Shown here: one piece after another, positions 44,436 through 53,277 of the stretch
How positions within the stretch are numbered: the first letter of the stretch is position 1
How the letters are laid out: every line of letters starts with the position of its first letter
From: Neisseria sp. 83E34
GTDB lineage: Bacteria; Pseudomonadota; Gammaproteobacteria; Burkholderiales; Neisseriaceae
DNA length: 64,000 bases
Direction of reading: 5' to 3'
Assembly (NCBI RefSeq): GCF_001308015.1
Contig: NZ_LGYH01000004.1
Location: 62,001-126,000, forward strand
Position numbers and translations under genes: made by a program
Notes under the pieces: generated by a model
The model's input: the letters and a program-made list of their open reading frames with translations, nothing else
Told to the model about the DNA's origin: nothing
The model's database searches: none

Positions 44436-45937
44436 TGAACACCGAATGGGACATTATCATCGCCGGCAACGGCTTGGCCGCCTTAACGCTGGCACTCTCG
44501 CTGCCTGAAAGCTGCCGCATCGCCGTTTTGTGCAAAAACCGCCTGCAACACAGTGCCAGCAGCCATGCTCAAGGCGGCATTGCCGCCGTTTTGTATGATC
44601 CCGACACGTTGGACAGCCACGTTGCCGACACCTTAACCGCAGGAGCGGGATTGTGCGATGAAACGGCAGTGCGCGAGATTTTGGCGCAAGGCGGCCAAGC
44701 GATTGAATGGCTACTGCAATTTGACGTGCCGTTCGACCGAAATTCAGACGGCCTGCTGCATTTAACTCGCGAAGGCGGCCACAGCATGCGCCGCATCGCC
44801 CATATTGCCGACCACACCGGCAAAGCGGTAATGGAAAACCTGCATCACGCCTTACGCAACCGAGCCAATATCCATGTGCTTGAACGCCATACGGCGCTGG
44901 ATGTGTTGAAAAATCCCGAAGGCTCGGCTTGCGGCTTGCGCGTGTTGTCGCAAGAAAACGGCCAGACAGCCGAATGGCACGCCCGCTATACCGTGTTGGC
45001 CGGCGGCGGCTTGGGGCAGATTTATCCGCACACCACCACGCCGCCGGAATGCACAGGCGACAGTATTGCCATGGCTTTGCGGGCAGGCTGCACCATCGAA
45101 AACGCCGAGTTTATCCAATTCCACCCCACCGGCTTGGCCTTGCCGCGCAAAACAAACGGGCGGACTTTTTTAATTTCCGAAGCCGTCCGCGGCGAAGGCG
45201 GCGTGTTGCGCAATCAACAAGGCGAACGCTTTATGCTGGGTCGGCATCCTTTGGCCGAACTGGCGCCGCGCGATATTGTCGCCCGCGCCATTGCCCGCGA
45301 AATCGCCAAGCAAAGCGAACCGTTCGTGTGGCTCGATATCAGCCACCGCCCTGCCGAATTTATCCGCAGCCACTTCCCCAGTATTTACGCCCACTGCCTG
45401 AAAAACGGCATCGACATCACCCGCGAAGCCATGCCCGTTTGCCCCGTGCAGCACTACACTTGCGGCGGCGTAGCCACCGACACTTGCGGCAGAACCCAAA
45501 TCGCCAACCTGTTCTGCCTAGGCGAAGCCGCCTGCACCGGCCTGCACGGAGCCAACCGCTTGGCCAGCAATTCGCTGCTGGAATGCGTGGTAACGGCACG
45601 CAAAGCGGCTGAAATGATAGAGAAGGGCGGGAAACAGATTTTGTTGAAACGCACAGAGCCAAGCGTTCACGCACCGGCGAATCCACCCTCAAACCTGCCT
45701 GTATTCAGCCGCGAAAATCTGCACCAACTCACTGCTTCGTGCTTAGGCATTCTGCGCAATCATAACGGTTTAGCCGAAGCGCAGACCGTCTTAAACGCTT
45801 GGCTGAATACCTTACCCGAACCGCAAACCGCACGGGAATACGAAGACCGCAATCTCTTGCTGTGCGCCAAAGCCGTGGCCGATGCCGCCGCGCAACAATG
45901 CCGCAATGTCGGCGCACACTTAAATACTGATTTATAG
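44435..45937 (+). CDS. nadB: L-aspartate oxidase
   Basis: NadB oxidises aspartate to iminoaspartate, which NadA uses at once. The 500-residue flavoprotein starts with [20 protein letters not shown] (FAD loop). It has [40 protein letters not shown] and [20 protein letters not shown], all family motifs. The start overlaps the nadA stop (TAATG), giving the usual length; earlier in-frame starts lie inside nadA. A foreign-dialect uptake sequence lies near codon 103. No local-dialect DUS occurs within nadA-nadB. Confidence 0.96.
   Translation: MNTEWDIIIAGNGLAALTLALSLPESCRIAVLCKNRLQHSASSHAQGGIAAVLYDPDTLDSHVADTLTAGAGLCDETAVREILAQGGQAIEWLLQFDVPFDRNSDGLLHLTREGGHSMRRIAHIADHTGKAVMENLHHALRNRANIHVLERHTALDVLKNPEGSACGLRVLSQENGQTAEWHARYTVLAGGGLGQIYPHTTTPPECTGDSIAMALRAGCTIENAEFIQFHPTGLALPRKTNGRTFLISEAVRGEGGVLRNQQGERFMLGRHPLAELAPRDIVARAIAREIAKQSEPFVWLDISHRPAEFIRSHFPSIYAHCLKNGIDITREAMPVCPVQHYTCGGVATDTCGRTQIANLFCLGEAACTGLHGANRLASNSLLECVVTARKAAEMIEKGGKQILLKRTEPSVHAPANPPSNLPVFSRENLHQLTASCLGILRNHNGLAEAQTVLNAWLNTLPEPQTAREYEDRNLLLCAKAVADAAAQQCRNVGAHLNTDL
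44743..44754 (-). repeat. Foreign-dialect uptake sequence (AG-DUS) in nadB
   Basis: Exact complement of AGGCCGTCTGAA, 1.3 kb from the copy in nadA. Confidence 0.85.
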
Positions 45938-46023
45938 CGAGATAGTAATAAGTGAGGCCGGCAGCGGACAAAAAGATATTCAGGTTGGGCACGAGTGTGG
46001 CGGTAAATGATCAGGATGATGGA

Positions 46024-46059
46024 AATGCCTGTCTGAAAAGTGGTTTTCAGACAGGCATA
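46024..46059. terminator. DUS inverted-pair terminator after nadB
   Basis: DUS copies at 46026-46037 and 46046-46057, about 90 bases after nadB. Confidence 0.75.
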
Positions 46060-46186
46060 TATTATATGCACCATCACAGTTTGAAGAATCAGCGTAATAT
46101 AGAATTTCCGTTATTTTTGGGTTCAACCTTGAAGATGGCAGAAAGGTTAAATATTTAAACTTCATAATCTATTTGGTTGTATGATA

Positions 46187-46198
46187 TGCCTGTCTGAA
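46187..46198 (+). repeat. Single DNA uptake sequence
   Basis: Exact copy upstream of the CDF gene. Confidence 0.85.
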
Positions 46199-46212
46199 AA
46201 ACATTTTCATCC

Positions 46213-46233
46213 AACCTATCGGAATAGGTTTTT
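46213..46233 (+). promoter_or_regulatory. Leader hairpin with T run before the CDF gene
   Basis: AACCTAT and ATAGGTT form a 7-bp stem with a four-base loop followed by TTT, ending about 10 bases before the GGGAGG ribosome site. It could be a weak attenuator or a small terminator. Confidence 0.35.
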
Positions 46234-46251
46234 GAGGTCCGGGAGGCCGCC

Positions 46252-47202
46252 ATGTCTGCATCTCATGAACATCACCACAGCCACACAGCCAATAAGCAGG
46301 TTTTGCGCACTTCATTGATTGTTATCGGCGTGTTTATGCTGATTGAGGTGATTGGCGGTATGGTGACCAACAGCCTTGCATTGCTTTCCGATGCAGGGCA
46401 TATGTTTTCCGATGCGCTTTCTTTGGGTATTTCGCTGCTGGCGATGAAGCTTGGCGAGCGTTCGGTAAACCGTTATAAAACTTTTGGTTATAAGCGTTTT
46501 GAGATTCTGGCTGCGGCGTTTAACGGGTTGACTTTACTTGTGATTTCGCTTCTGATTGCTTGGGAGGCGATCGGCCGCTTTATCCAGCCGCCTCCGGTTG
46601 CGACGACCGGCATGCTGGTGGTCAGCACGCTGGGTTTGCTGATTAATATCTGGGTGGCGTGGTATATGCTGAAAAACAGCGATACCGAGGAAAACCTCAA
46701 TATGAAAAGCGCTTATCTGCATGTGTTGAGCGATTTGTTCGGTTCGCTCGGTGCGATTGCAGCGGCTTTGTTGATGATGGCGTTTGGCTGGCAGTGGGCT
46801 GATCCGCTGGCAAGCATGTTGGTGGCGGCTTTGATTGCACGAAGCGGCTGGGGCGTGATGCAGCGTGCTTCCCATATTTTGATGGAAGGTGTGCCGGCCG
46901 ATGTGGATTTAGACCATATTTCCGGCATTATCCGGCAAACCGAAGGTGTGGATGCCGTGCATGATTTGCATGTGTGGAGCATCAGTAACGGCATACATGC
47001 TTTATCTTGTCATATTGTGGTGGACGGCGGTATGAGTGTCGCCGAGGCGGAGCAGATTGTTTACCGTTTGGAGCATAGCTTGGCGCACGAGAATATCCAG
47101 CATGTTACGGTGCAAACGGAGAGCAGGGTGCACCCGCACGGCGATGATTTATTATGTAAAATGCCTATTCATGAGCACCATGAACATCATCACCATCATT
47201 AA
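46252..47202 (+). CDS. Cation diffusion facilitator, probable zinc exporter
   Basis: The 316-residue protein has six membrane helices. The CDF metal-site pattern is LALLSDAGHMFSDALSLGIS in helix 2, with a second conserved Asp in HVLSDLFGSLGAI. A cytoplasmic C-terminal domain follows. Both ends are His-rich (HEHHHSH; HEHHEHHHHH), which is common in zinc-exporting ZitB/CzcD-type members, although cobalt or iron is possible. It should use the proton gradient to expel metal from the cytoplasm. GGGAGG precedes the ATG. A hairpin with an imperfect DUS follows the gene. Confidence 0.88.
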   Translation: MSASHEHHHSHTANKQVLRTSLIVIGVFMLIEVIGGMVTNSLALLSDAGHMFSDALSLGISLLAMKLGERSVNRYKTFGYKRFEILAAAFNGLTLLVISLLIAWEAIGRFIQPPPVATTGMLVVSTLGLLINIWVAWYMLKNSDTEENLNMKSAYLHVLSDLFGSLGAIAAALLMMAFGWQWADPLASMLVAALIARSGWGVMQRASHILMEGVPADVDLDHISGIIRQTEGVDAVHDLHVWSISNGIHALSCHIVVDGGMSVAEAEQIVYRLEHSLAHENIQHVTVQTESRVHPHGDDLLCKMPIHEHHEHHHHH

Positions 47203-47208
47203 TGTTAA

Positions 47209-47240
47209 AATGCCTGTCTAAAAAAATTCAGACAGGCATT
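47209..47240. terminator. DUS hairpin with one decayed arm
   Basis: TGCCTGTCTAAA (47211-47222) pairs with an exact DUS complement (47227-47238); one base of the first arm has changed. Confidence 0.7.
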
Positions 47241-47261
47241 TTACAGAAAGAATAATTCACA

Positions 47262-47912
47262 ATGACTATCCAAGCCGTATTATTTGACCTCGACGGCACT
47301 TTAGCCGACACCGCTCTTGATCTGGGCGGCGCATTGAATTCACTGCTTCGCAAACACGGTTTGCCGGAAAAGCCGATGGAAGAAATCCGCCCCGTTGCCA
47401 GCCACGGTGCGAGCGGGTTGATTATGCTGGGTGCAGGCATCTCGACATTCCATCCGCATCATGACCGCTGGCGTAAAAACTATTTGGCCGAATACGAACA
47501 ATGCTTTGATAAAGACACGGTTTTGTTCGATGGTATCAACGAATTAATCGGCAAATTGGTTGGCCGCGGTTTGAAATGGGGCATCATCACCAATAAGCCG
47601 CAAACCTTTACCGACCGCCTGGTGCCCAAGTTGGCATTTGCGGAGGAACCGGCCGTGGTGGTGAGCGGCGATACCTGCGAAGAGCCGAAACCGAGCGTAA
47701 AACCCATGCGCCATGCTTGCGCCGAACTCGGTATTCCGCCGGAAGCCTGCCTTTATGTGGGCGATGCTGAGCGTGATATGATTGCCGCCAGAAAAGCCGG
47801 TATGACATCGGTTTTGGCAGAGTGGGGCTATATCTCGCAAGACGATACTGTGGAAGATTGGCCGGTGGATTTTTCCATTGAAAAGCCGCTGGATTTATTG
47901 AAACATTTATAA
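47262..47912 (+). CDS. gph: Phosphoglycolate phosphatase-like HAD hydrolase
   Basis: The 216-residue HAD-family phosphatase starts AVLFDLDGTLADTALDLGGA, with both catalytic Asp residues. It continues with IITNKPQTFTDRLV (motif 2 Thr) and LYVGDAERDMIAARKAGM (motif 4). It resembles Gph, which removes 2-phosphoglycolate released from damaged DNA ends, though HAD substrate range is broad. It is followed by recR after 11 bases, so the two are probably co-transcribed, which suits a link to DNA repair. Confidence 0.85.
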   Translation: MTIQAVLFDLDGTLADTALDLGGALNSLLRKHGLPEKPMEEIRPVASHGASGLIMLGAGISTFHPHHDRWRKNYLAEYEQCFDKDTVLFDGINELIGKLVGRGLKWGIITNKPQTFTDRLVPKLAFAEEPAVVVSGDTCEEPKPSVKPMRHACAELGIPPEACLYVGDAERDMIAARKAGMTSVLAEWGYISQDDTVEDWPVDFSIEKPLDLLKHL

Positions 47913-47923
47913 AACCAAAGATA

Positions 47924-48529
47924 ATGACCCGTAAACCCGATGCGTTTGGCCGCCTGATTAATGCTTTGAAAACATTGCCCAATGTAGGCCCCAAATCCGC
48001 TCAGCGCATGGCTTACCAGCTTTTGCAGCATAACAGGGAAGGCGCAGCCGAACTGACGGCCGCATTGCAGTACGCGCTCAAGCAGATTCGGCACTGCCGC
48101 CTGTGCAATACATTCTGCGAAGATGAAATCTGCCCCATCTGCGCCGATGCCGAGCGCGACCCGCGCCGTTTGATGATTGTGCATATGCCTGCCGACGTGG
48201 CGGGCATGGAAGCCGCGCGCTGCCACGACGGGCTTTATTTTGTATTGATGGGGCAGGTTGATCCCGCTCAGGGCATGGATTTAACGCATATTGCGCTCAA
48301 CCCTTTAATCGAAAGGCTGAAAAACAGCGAGGTTGAAGAAATCATCATTGCCACTAATTTCACTGCCGAAGGCGATGCCACGGCTTATGTATTGTCTGAA
48401 TTATTTAAAAACCTGCCGTATAAAGTGAGCCGCCTTTCCCGCGGCATACCGCTGGGTGCCGAGCTGGAATATGTGGATGCGGGCACACTGGCGCAGGCTG
48501 TGTATGAGCGGCGGCAGTTAAAAGATTAA
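47924..48529 (+). CDS. recR: Recombination mediator RecR
   Basis: RecR works with RecF and RecO to load RecA on gapped DNA. The 201-residue product has an N-terminal helix-hairpin-helix (LPNVGPKSAQRMAYQLLQHN), a four-cysteine zinc finger (CRLCNTFCEDEICPIC) and a Toprim domain (GLYFVLMGQVDPAQGM). The length is standard. It follows gph closely and is closed by a DUS hairpin. Confidence 0.96.
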   Translation: MTRKPDAFGRLINALKTLPNVGPKSAQRMAYQLLQHNREGAAELTAALQYALKQIRHCRLCNTFCEDEICPICADAERDPRRLMIVHMPADVAGMEAARCHDGLYFVLMGQVDPAQGMDLTHIALNPLIERLKNSEVEEIIIATNFTAEGDATAYVLSELFKNLPYKVSRLSRGIPLGAELEYVDAGTLAQAVYERRQLKD

Positions 48530-48535
48530 ACACAC

Positions 48536-48569
48536 CATGCCTGTCTGAAACAGTTTTCAGACAGGCATT
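48536..48569. terminator. DUS inverted-pair terminator after recR
   Basis: DUS copies at 48538-48549 and 48556-48567, six bases after the recR stop. Confidence 0.8.
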
Positions 48570-48587
48570 TCAAACGAAGGAAAATTT

Positions 48588-49658
48588 ATGTATCAAAAGA
48601 GAGCGCGCCCGATAAGGCCATGGATTATCATGTGCGTGGTGTTGATATTGTTTGTGTGGCTGCTTTATGCCTTGGGCAATATTCTGACGCCTTTTATCGT
48701 TGCCGCTGTGATGGCTTATATCCTGAACCCGCTGGTGGAAAAGCTGCGCAACCGTGGTGTTAAACGCGGCTTGGCTTCCATGCTGGTTATGGTGTCGGCT
48801 TTGGTGTTGCTGCTGGCTTTGGTGCTGGTGATTGTGCCGATGCTGATTAATCAGTTCAACAATATGCTGGAGCGGCTGCCGCAAATCGTGAATTTTATTC
48901 AACACAAGATATTGCCTTGGCTGAACAATATGGTGGGCGACAGGGTGACCATCAACACTCATACCGTAGCGGTGTGGCTGCAATCGCAAACCGGAGAGTT
49001 GAGCAAAGCATTGAAACAGGCTGCCCCCGCGCTTATGCGGCAAAGCGGCAATGTGGTAATGGGTTTGAGCAATTTGCTGCTGTTGCCTTTCCTATTGTAT
49101 TACTTCCTGCTCGACTGGCAGCGCTGGTCGCACGGTATCCGGGCGTTGGTGCCGCGCCGCTTTATCGAAAGCTACATACGGATTGCCGGCAATATGGATA
49201 AAGTGTTGAGCGAGTTTTTGCGCGGCCAGCTGATGGTTATGCTGATTATGGGCTTGGTTTACGGACTAGGCCTGATGCTGGTGGGGCTGGATTCGGGTTT
49301 CGCCATCGGCATGATTGCCGGTATTCTCGTGTTTGTGCCTTATTTAGGCGCATTCACCGGTTTGCTGCTGGCTACCGTTGCCGCTTTGCTTCAATTCGGT
49401 TCTTGGCAAGGGCTGTTGATGGTGTGGGGCGTGTTTGCAGTGGGTCAATTTTTGGAAAGCTTTTTCATCACGCCGAAAATTGTGGGCGACCGCATCGGCC
49501 TATCGCCTTTCTGGGTAATCTTCTCTCTGATGGCATTTGGCCAGTTGATGGGATTTGTCGGCATGCTGGTCGGCCTGCCTCTTGCCGCGGTAACTCTGGT
49601 GTTGCTGCGCGAAGGTGCGGATGCTTATTTCGGCAGCCGCTTTTACAAACACAAATAA
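48588..49658 (+). CDS. AI-2E/PerM family membrane protein
   Basis: The 356-residue protein has an N-terminal pair of helices, a soluble middle region (about 85-150) and five or six further helices. [20 protein letters not shown] near the start and [14 protein letters not shown]-type sequence near 245 fit the AI-2E transporter family. Members export AI-2 or are sodium/proton antiporters, or have unknown roles. GAAGGAAAATTT precedes the ATG. Function here cannot be chosen from sequence alone. Confidence 0.83.
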   Translation: MYQKRARPIRPWIIMCVVLILFVWLLYALGNILTPFIVAAVMAYILNPLVEKLRNRGVKRGLASMLVMVSALVLLLALVLVIVPMLINQFNNMLERLPQIVNFIQHKILPWLNNMVGDRVTINTHTVAVWLQSQTGELSKALKQAAPALMRQSGNVVMGLSNLLLLPFLLYYFLLDWQRWSHGIRALVPRRFIESYIRIAGNMDKVLSEFLRGQLMVMLIMGLVYGLGLMLVGLDSGFAIGMIAGILVFVPYLGAFTGLLLATVAALLQFGSWQGLLMVWGVFAVGQFLESFFITPKIVGDRIGLSPFWVIFSLMAFGQLMGFVGMLVGLPLAAVTLVLLREGADAYFGSRFYKHK

Positions 49659-49676
49659 ACCATGCACTTTAAAATA

Positions 49677-49706
49677 TTTTCAGACAGGCATATGCCTGTC
49701 TGAATT
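49677..49706. terminator. Tail-to-tail DUS palindrome after perM-like gene
   Basis: TTCAGACAGGCA (49679-49690) directly adjoins TGCCTGTCTGAA (49693-49704), giving a palindrome without a loop, followed by TTTTTTT. The orientation is opposite to nearly all other pairs here. Confidence 0.75.
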
Positions 49707-49750
49707 TTTTTGTCGGCTTAACTATATATCTTTGGAAGGATTAACCTCCA

Positions 49751-49771
49751 TTACTTTTATCTGTAAAGTAA
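49751..49771. promoter_or_regulatory. Inverted repeat upstream of hemerythrin gene
   Basis: TTACTTT and AAAGTAA are perfect complements separated by seven bases, 24 bases before the start codon. The spacing fits a dimeric regulator site. Confidence 0.4.
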
Positions 49772-49794
49772 CAGGGAATCAGAAAAAGGATGTC

Positions 49795-50304
49795 ATGATG
49801 AATTTATTCGACACACGCAACGTTACCTTTGCCGAGCCGATAGAAATGCTTTACGCCTGCCACGAAAAAGTGCGCCGCTTTTGCAGCCAGCTAAATATGC
49901 TGCTTGCTTATATTGCCGAAAATGGTTTCAACGAAATTGCGGAACAAGCCGTTAAGCAAATTGTCCAATATTTTACCGTCGCCGCGCCGCTGCACCATCA
50001 AGACGAAGAGCAGGATTTTTTTCCGCTGCTGCTCAAATACGCGCCCCAAGCACAAAGCAGCATCGAAGAGTTGGAAAAACAGCACGAAAGCCTGCATGAA
50101 AACTGGTTGGCATTGCATGAAGAACTTGTCCGGCTTAAAACCAACCCGCAACATATTCCAAACGAGCATCTGATAAAACGCTTTACCGATGGGTATGCGG
50201 CCCACTTGGCGGTGGAAGAGCCTTTATTCGAAATGGGCAAACAACATATTCCTACCGGAGAGTTGGCTGAAGCGGGCAAACAAATGGCAGCACGCAGGGT
50301 GTAA
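49795..50304 (+). CDS. Hemerythrin-domain protein
   Basis: The 169-residue helical protein has the ordered His/Glu ligands of hemerythrin-like four-helix bundles: an early His ([11 protein letters not shown]), [22 protein letters not shown] and [12 protein letters not shown]. It should hold a di-iron centre. Relatives in Neisseria and other bacteria sense or store oxygen, or help repair iron-sulfur clusters after nitrosative stress. Two ATGs stand together (49795, 49798); AAGGA precedes both. An inverted repeat upstream suggests regulation. The exact role is not known. Confidence 0.8.
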   Translation: MMNLFDTRNVTFAEPIEMLYACHEKVRRFCSQLNMLLAYIAENGFNEIAEQAVKQIVQYFTVAAPLHHQDEEQDFFPLLLKYAPQAQSSIEELEKQHESLHENWLALHEELVRLKTNPQHIPNEHLIKRFTDGYAAHLAVEEPLFEMGKQHIPTGELAEAGKQMAARRV

Positions 50305-50435
50305 ATTATCCGGAGATGATTCATTTTTCAGCGGTTATGTTTTTTGGGTTTATTGACAAGCAGTATCCCGGTTGATTATAGTTTGCCGCAAAAGTTGGTT
50401 GATGATGAACGTACTTTATAACAAAGGAGTAAATT

Positions 50436-50762
50436 ATGGCGACATTTGAATTGAAAAAAAACGATGCAGGTGCATACCATTTCAACTTTGTGGGTGCCGA
50501 AGGAAAAACCATTCTGCGCAGCGAGCAATACAGTAGCAAAGCCGCAGCGCAAAACGGCATAGAATCAGTGCGTAAGAATGCCGATCAAGAAGGGCGCTAC
50601 GAATTGAAAGAGAGTAGCTCGGGCCAATTCTACTTCAACTTGAAAGCGGCCAACGGCCAAATTATCGGCACCAGCATGATGTATGCCGACAATGCCGAGC
50701 GGGAAAAGAAAATTGCAGAAGTGAAACAAGGCGCAGCAAAAGCAAGCGTAATGGAAGTTTGA
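50436..50762 (+). CDS. YegP family protein (two DUF1508 repeats)
   Basis: The 108-residue cytoplasmic protein is made of two copies of the same unit: FELKKNDAGAYHFNFVGAEG (1-50) and YELKESSSGQFYFNLKAANG (about 53-100), each a small beta-rich DUF1508 module. The function of YegP is unknown. AAGGAG stands before the ATG. A weak DUS-based hairpin follows. Confidence 0.9.
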   Translation: MATFELKKNDAGAYHFNFVGAEGKTILRSEQYSSKAAAQNGIESVRKNADQEGRYELKESSSGQFYFNLKAANGQIIGTSMMYADNAEREKKIAEVKQGAAKASVMEV

Positions 50763-50782
50763 TGAGCAGTTATTTCGAGTGG

Positions 50783-50812
50783 GGCCTGTCTGAAAATAAA
50801 TTCAGACAGGCT
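50783..50812. terminator. Imperfect DUS hairpin after yegP-like gene
   Basis: GCCTGTCTGAA (50784-50794) pairs with TTCAGACAGGC (50801-50811). Both arms lack the leading T of the exact DUS. Confidence 0.65.
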
Positions 50813-50839
50813 TTGGTTTTTGCAATATAAGGAAACACA

Positions 50840-51127
50840 ATGAAGCAAAACAAAAAATTATGGCTGTTATGCCTAGCCGCAGCATTAAGCTTGGGCGCTT
50901 GCGGCGGCAACGAAGATTCAGACCGCGACGACAGGGGTTCAAAATACGAACGCGAAGCCGACGATAGAGATCGGGAGGATCACAACCGCCGTGATAGCGA
51001 TGACGATAGAGAGCGCCATGATGACGATCGTGATGACGACAGAGACAGAAAATATGACCGCGATAGAGACGATGACCGCGATAGAGATGATGATAGAAAC
51101 GACAAGCGTCGCGATAAAGACGATTAA
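50840..51127 (+). CDS. Asp/Arg-rich low-complexity lipoprotein
   Basis: The 95-residue product has a clear lipoprotein signal (lipobox LGAC, Cys21), and almost everything after it is Asp, Arg, Glu and Lys. It is built from short repeats such as DRDRDDDRDRDDDRNDKRRD. The mature protein must be an extended, highly charged lipid-anchored chain without a normal fold. It may bind cations or charged surface polymers, but this is guesswork. Coding repeats (GATAGAGA, GATGACCGCG) could slip during replication and change its length. A perfect DUS palindrome follows, and GGAAAC precedes the ATG. Confidence 0.75.
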   Translation: MKQNKKLWLLCLAAALSLGACGGNEDSDRDDRGSKYEREADDRDREDHNRRDSDDDRERHDDDRDDDRDRKYDRDRDDDRDRDDDRNDKRRDKDD

Positions 51128-51148
51128 CCGCTAAGCAGCCACGACACA

Positions 51149-51186
51149 ATGCCTGTCTGAAAAGCCTAGGCTTTTCAGACAGGCAT
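51149..51186. terminator. Perfect DUS palindrome after the Asp/Arg-rich gene
   Basis: DUS copies extended by AAGCC/GGCTT give 18-base arms with a two-base loop. Confidence 0.8.
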
Positions 51187-51312
51187 GATTGTTCGCCATA
51201 TAAGCCTGCCGCTTATACTGAGCAGTTATCCATTTATACCGCCATAGCGTATAATCTTAAAGTGATACACAACCATAACCTACTCATTATTATCTACATT
51301 TTAGGAACTTGC

Positions 51313-52980
51313 ATGTTACAAGGCGAACACAAACCCACTAACACCCATTCCGCAAACTACGGCTTTCTGATTATGCCGCGTTACGGTTTATTTTGGCTGT
51401 TTATCGCTTTAACCGTCATCAGCCTGCTATGGCAGATTTGGTGGCTTTTTATCATATCGCTCTCATTTACTGCGCTCGGTATCCACGACGTTACCCAGAA
51501 ACGCCGCGCCATCTTGCGCAACTATCCAATTGGCGGCCATATCCGATTCTTATTGGAAAACTTCCGCCCCGAAATCCGCCAATATTTTCTGGAAGACGAC
51601 CAAGAACAAGTGCCGTTTTCGCGCCAGCAGCGCTCGCTCGTGTACCAACGCGCCAAAAATTTAGACAGCACCACCGCATTCGGCAGCATCAACGACCTCA
51701 ACAAAACCGGCAGCGAATGGTTTCTCCATTCCGGCAACAGCCATAAAATCAGCGACAGCAAATTCCGCGTACACGTGGGCAACGAGCGCTGCCTGCAACC
51801 CTACGACTTATCCGTGTTCAACATTTCCGCCATGAGCTTCGGCGCACTTTCCGCCGCCGCCATCGAAGCCCTCAACAAAGGCGCCAAAATGGGCGGCTTC
51901 GCCCACGACACAGGGGAAGGCAGCATCAGCCCCTATCACCAAAAACACGGCGGCGACCTGATTTGGGAGCTGGGCACAGGCTATTTCGGCTGCCGCGACG
52001 AACAAGGCAACTTCAATCCCGAAACCTTCGCTAAGCGCGCCGCACTCGAGCAAGTGAAAATGATCGAAATCAAGCTTTCACAAGGCGCCAAACCCGGCAA
52101 AGGCGGCGTGTTGCCCGCATCCAAAATCACCGAAGAAATTTCCAAAACCCGCGACGTGCCCATGGGCATAGACTGCATTTCCCCGCCCAGCCACCCCGCA
52201 TTCTCCACCCCGCGCGAACTGGTTAAATTCTGGCAGCAGCTGCGCGAACTTTCCGGCGGCAAACCTGTAGGCTTCAAGCTTTGCATAGGTATGCCGTGGG
52301 AATTTATGGCCATCGTCAAAGCCATGATGGAAGAAGACAATTATCCCGACTTCATCGTGGTTGACGGCGCAGAAGGCGGCACCGGTGCCGCGCCCGTAGA
52401 ATTTATGGATTCACTCGGCATGCCGCTGGTCGACGCCCTGATTTTCGTACAAAATACTTTGGTCGGCGCAGGCATCCGCGACAAAATCAAAATAGGCGTG
52501 AGCGGCAAAATCGTGAGCGGCTTCGACATCGCCAAAATGATGAGCCTCGGCGCCGACTGGTGCAACAGCGCCCGCGGTTTCATGTTCGCCGTAGGCTGCA
52601 TCCAATCCCGCTCCTGCCACACCAACAAATGCCCCACAGGCGTAGCCACCCAAGATCCGTCGCGCCAGAAAGCCCTGGACGTGCCCGACAAATCCGAGCG
52701 CGTGAAAAACTTCCACGCCAACACCCTCAAAGCACTGGCCGAAATCGTAGGCAGCACAGGCCTAACCCATCCCTCGCAGCTCAAACCGCACCACATCGTG
52801 CGCCGTCAGCCCGACGGCTGGATCAAACTCCTGTCTGAACACTACCAATTTATCGAACCCGGCTCGCTGATTACAGGACACTGCGGCCGCCCCATTCTCG
52901 ACCGCATGTGGAAACTCGCCGATCCCGACAGCTTCCAAGCCATGGGCATTGCTGATGAAATTATTAAAGGCGAAGATTGA
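51313..52980 (+). CDS. FMN-binding glutamate synthase-like protein
   Basis: The 555-residue protein has two N-terminal membrane helices (about 20-60), then the GltB-type FMN/TIM-barrel domain. Visible motifs are MSFGALSAAAIEALNKGAKM, VDGAEGGTGAAPVEFMDS and the 3Fe-4S cysteines in CHTNKCPTGVATQD. It lacks the amidotransferase and beta-helix domains of true glutamate synthase, as in the YerD/archaeal-type group whose reaction is unclear. I placed the start at 51313 with AGGA six bases upstream; a GTG at 51262 would add 17 residues. The gene is more GC-rich than its neighbours. Confidence 0.87.
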   Translation: MLQGEHKPTNTHSANYGFLIMPRYGLFWLFIALTVISLLWQIWWLFIISLSFTALGIHDVTQKRRAILRNYPIGGHIRFLLENFRPEIRQYFLEDDQEQVPFSRQQRSLVYQRAKNLDSTTAFGSINDLNKTGSEWFLHSGNSHKISDSKFRVHVGNERCLQPYDLSVFNISAMSFGALSAAAIEALNKGAKMGGFAHDTGEGSISPYHQKHGGDLIWELGTGYFGCRDEQGNFNPETFAKRAALEQVKMIEIKLSQGAKPGKGGVLPASKITEEISKTRDVPMGIDCISPPSHPAFSTPRELVKFWQQLRELSGGKPVGFKLCIGMPWEFMAIVKAMMEEDNYPDFIVVDGAEGGTGAAPVEFMDSLGMPLVDALIFVQNTLVGAGIRDKIKIGVSGKIVSGFDIAKMMSLGADWCNSARGFMFAVGCIQSRSCHTNKCPTGVATQDPSRQKALDVPDKSERVKNFHANTLKALAEIVGSTGLTHPSQLKPHHIVRRQPDGWIKLLSEHYQFIEPGSLITGHCGRPILDRMWKLADPDSFQAMGIADEIIKGED

Positions 52981-53277
52981 TTTAAGCCGTATAGCCGCCC
53001 CGCTTACATTGTAAAAGCCCGAGTATGACGAGTGTACTATTTTGAAGTTGATTAAACCCATCGCTTAAAAAAATGCCTGTCTGAAAAAACAACTTAATGT
53101 TTTTCAGACAGGCATTTTTTTAATCACAGTTTTTAAAATCAATACCTCGTTTTATTGAGCTTTGTAAGTCGGATACTTCCATCCGACAAATCGGTTCAGA
53201 TAAGTAGAGCAGATAACTAGAATTATCAAGCGCACTTTTCAAATCCGAATCCGCTAGGCTTCTTTCATGTTCGGGAA
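52981..53277. other. Spacer between convergent genes
   Basis: This 297-base gap contains one DUS hairpin and otherwise AT-rich DNA. Short frames within it are not convincing. Confidence 0.55.
53066..53121. terminator. DUS inverted pair between convergent genes
   Basis: DUS copies at 53074-53085 and 53103-53114, flanked by A and T runs. Confidence 0.75.

Larger units (their letters stand above)
45938..46251. other. Spacer between nadB and the CDF exporter gene
   Basis: This 314-base gap contains a DUS hairpin, a single DUS and a small hairpin before the next gene. I see no gene in it. Confidence 0.6.

Noticed and set aside
45952-46158. 68-residue frame after nadB
   Set aside because: It runs straight through a DUS terminator hairpin and has no ribosome site.
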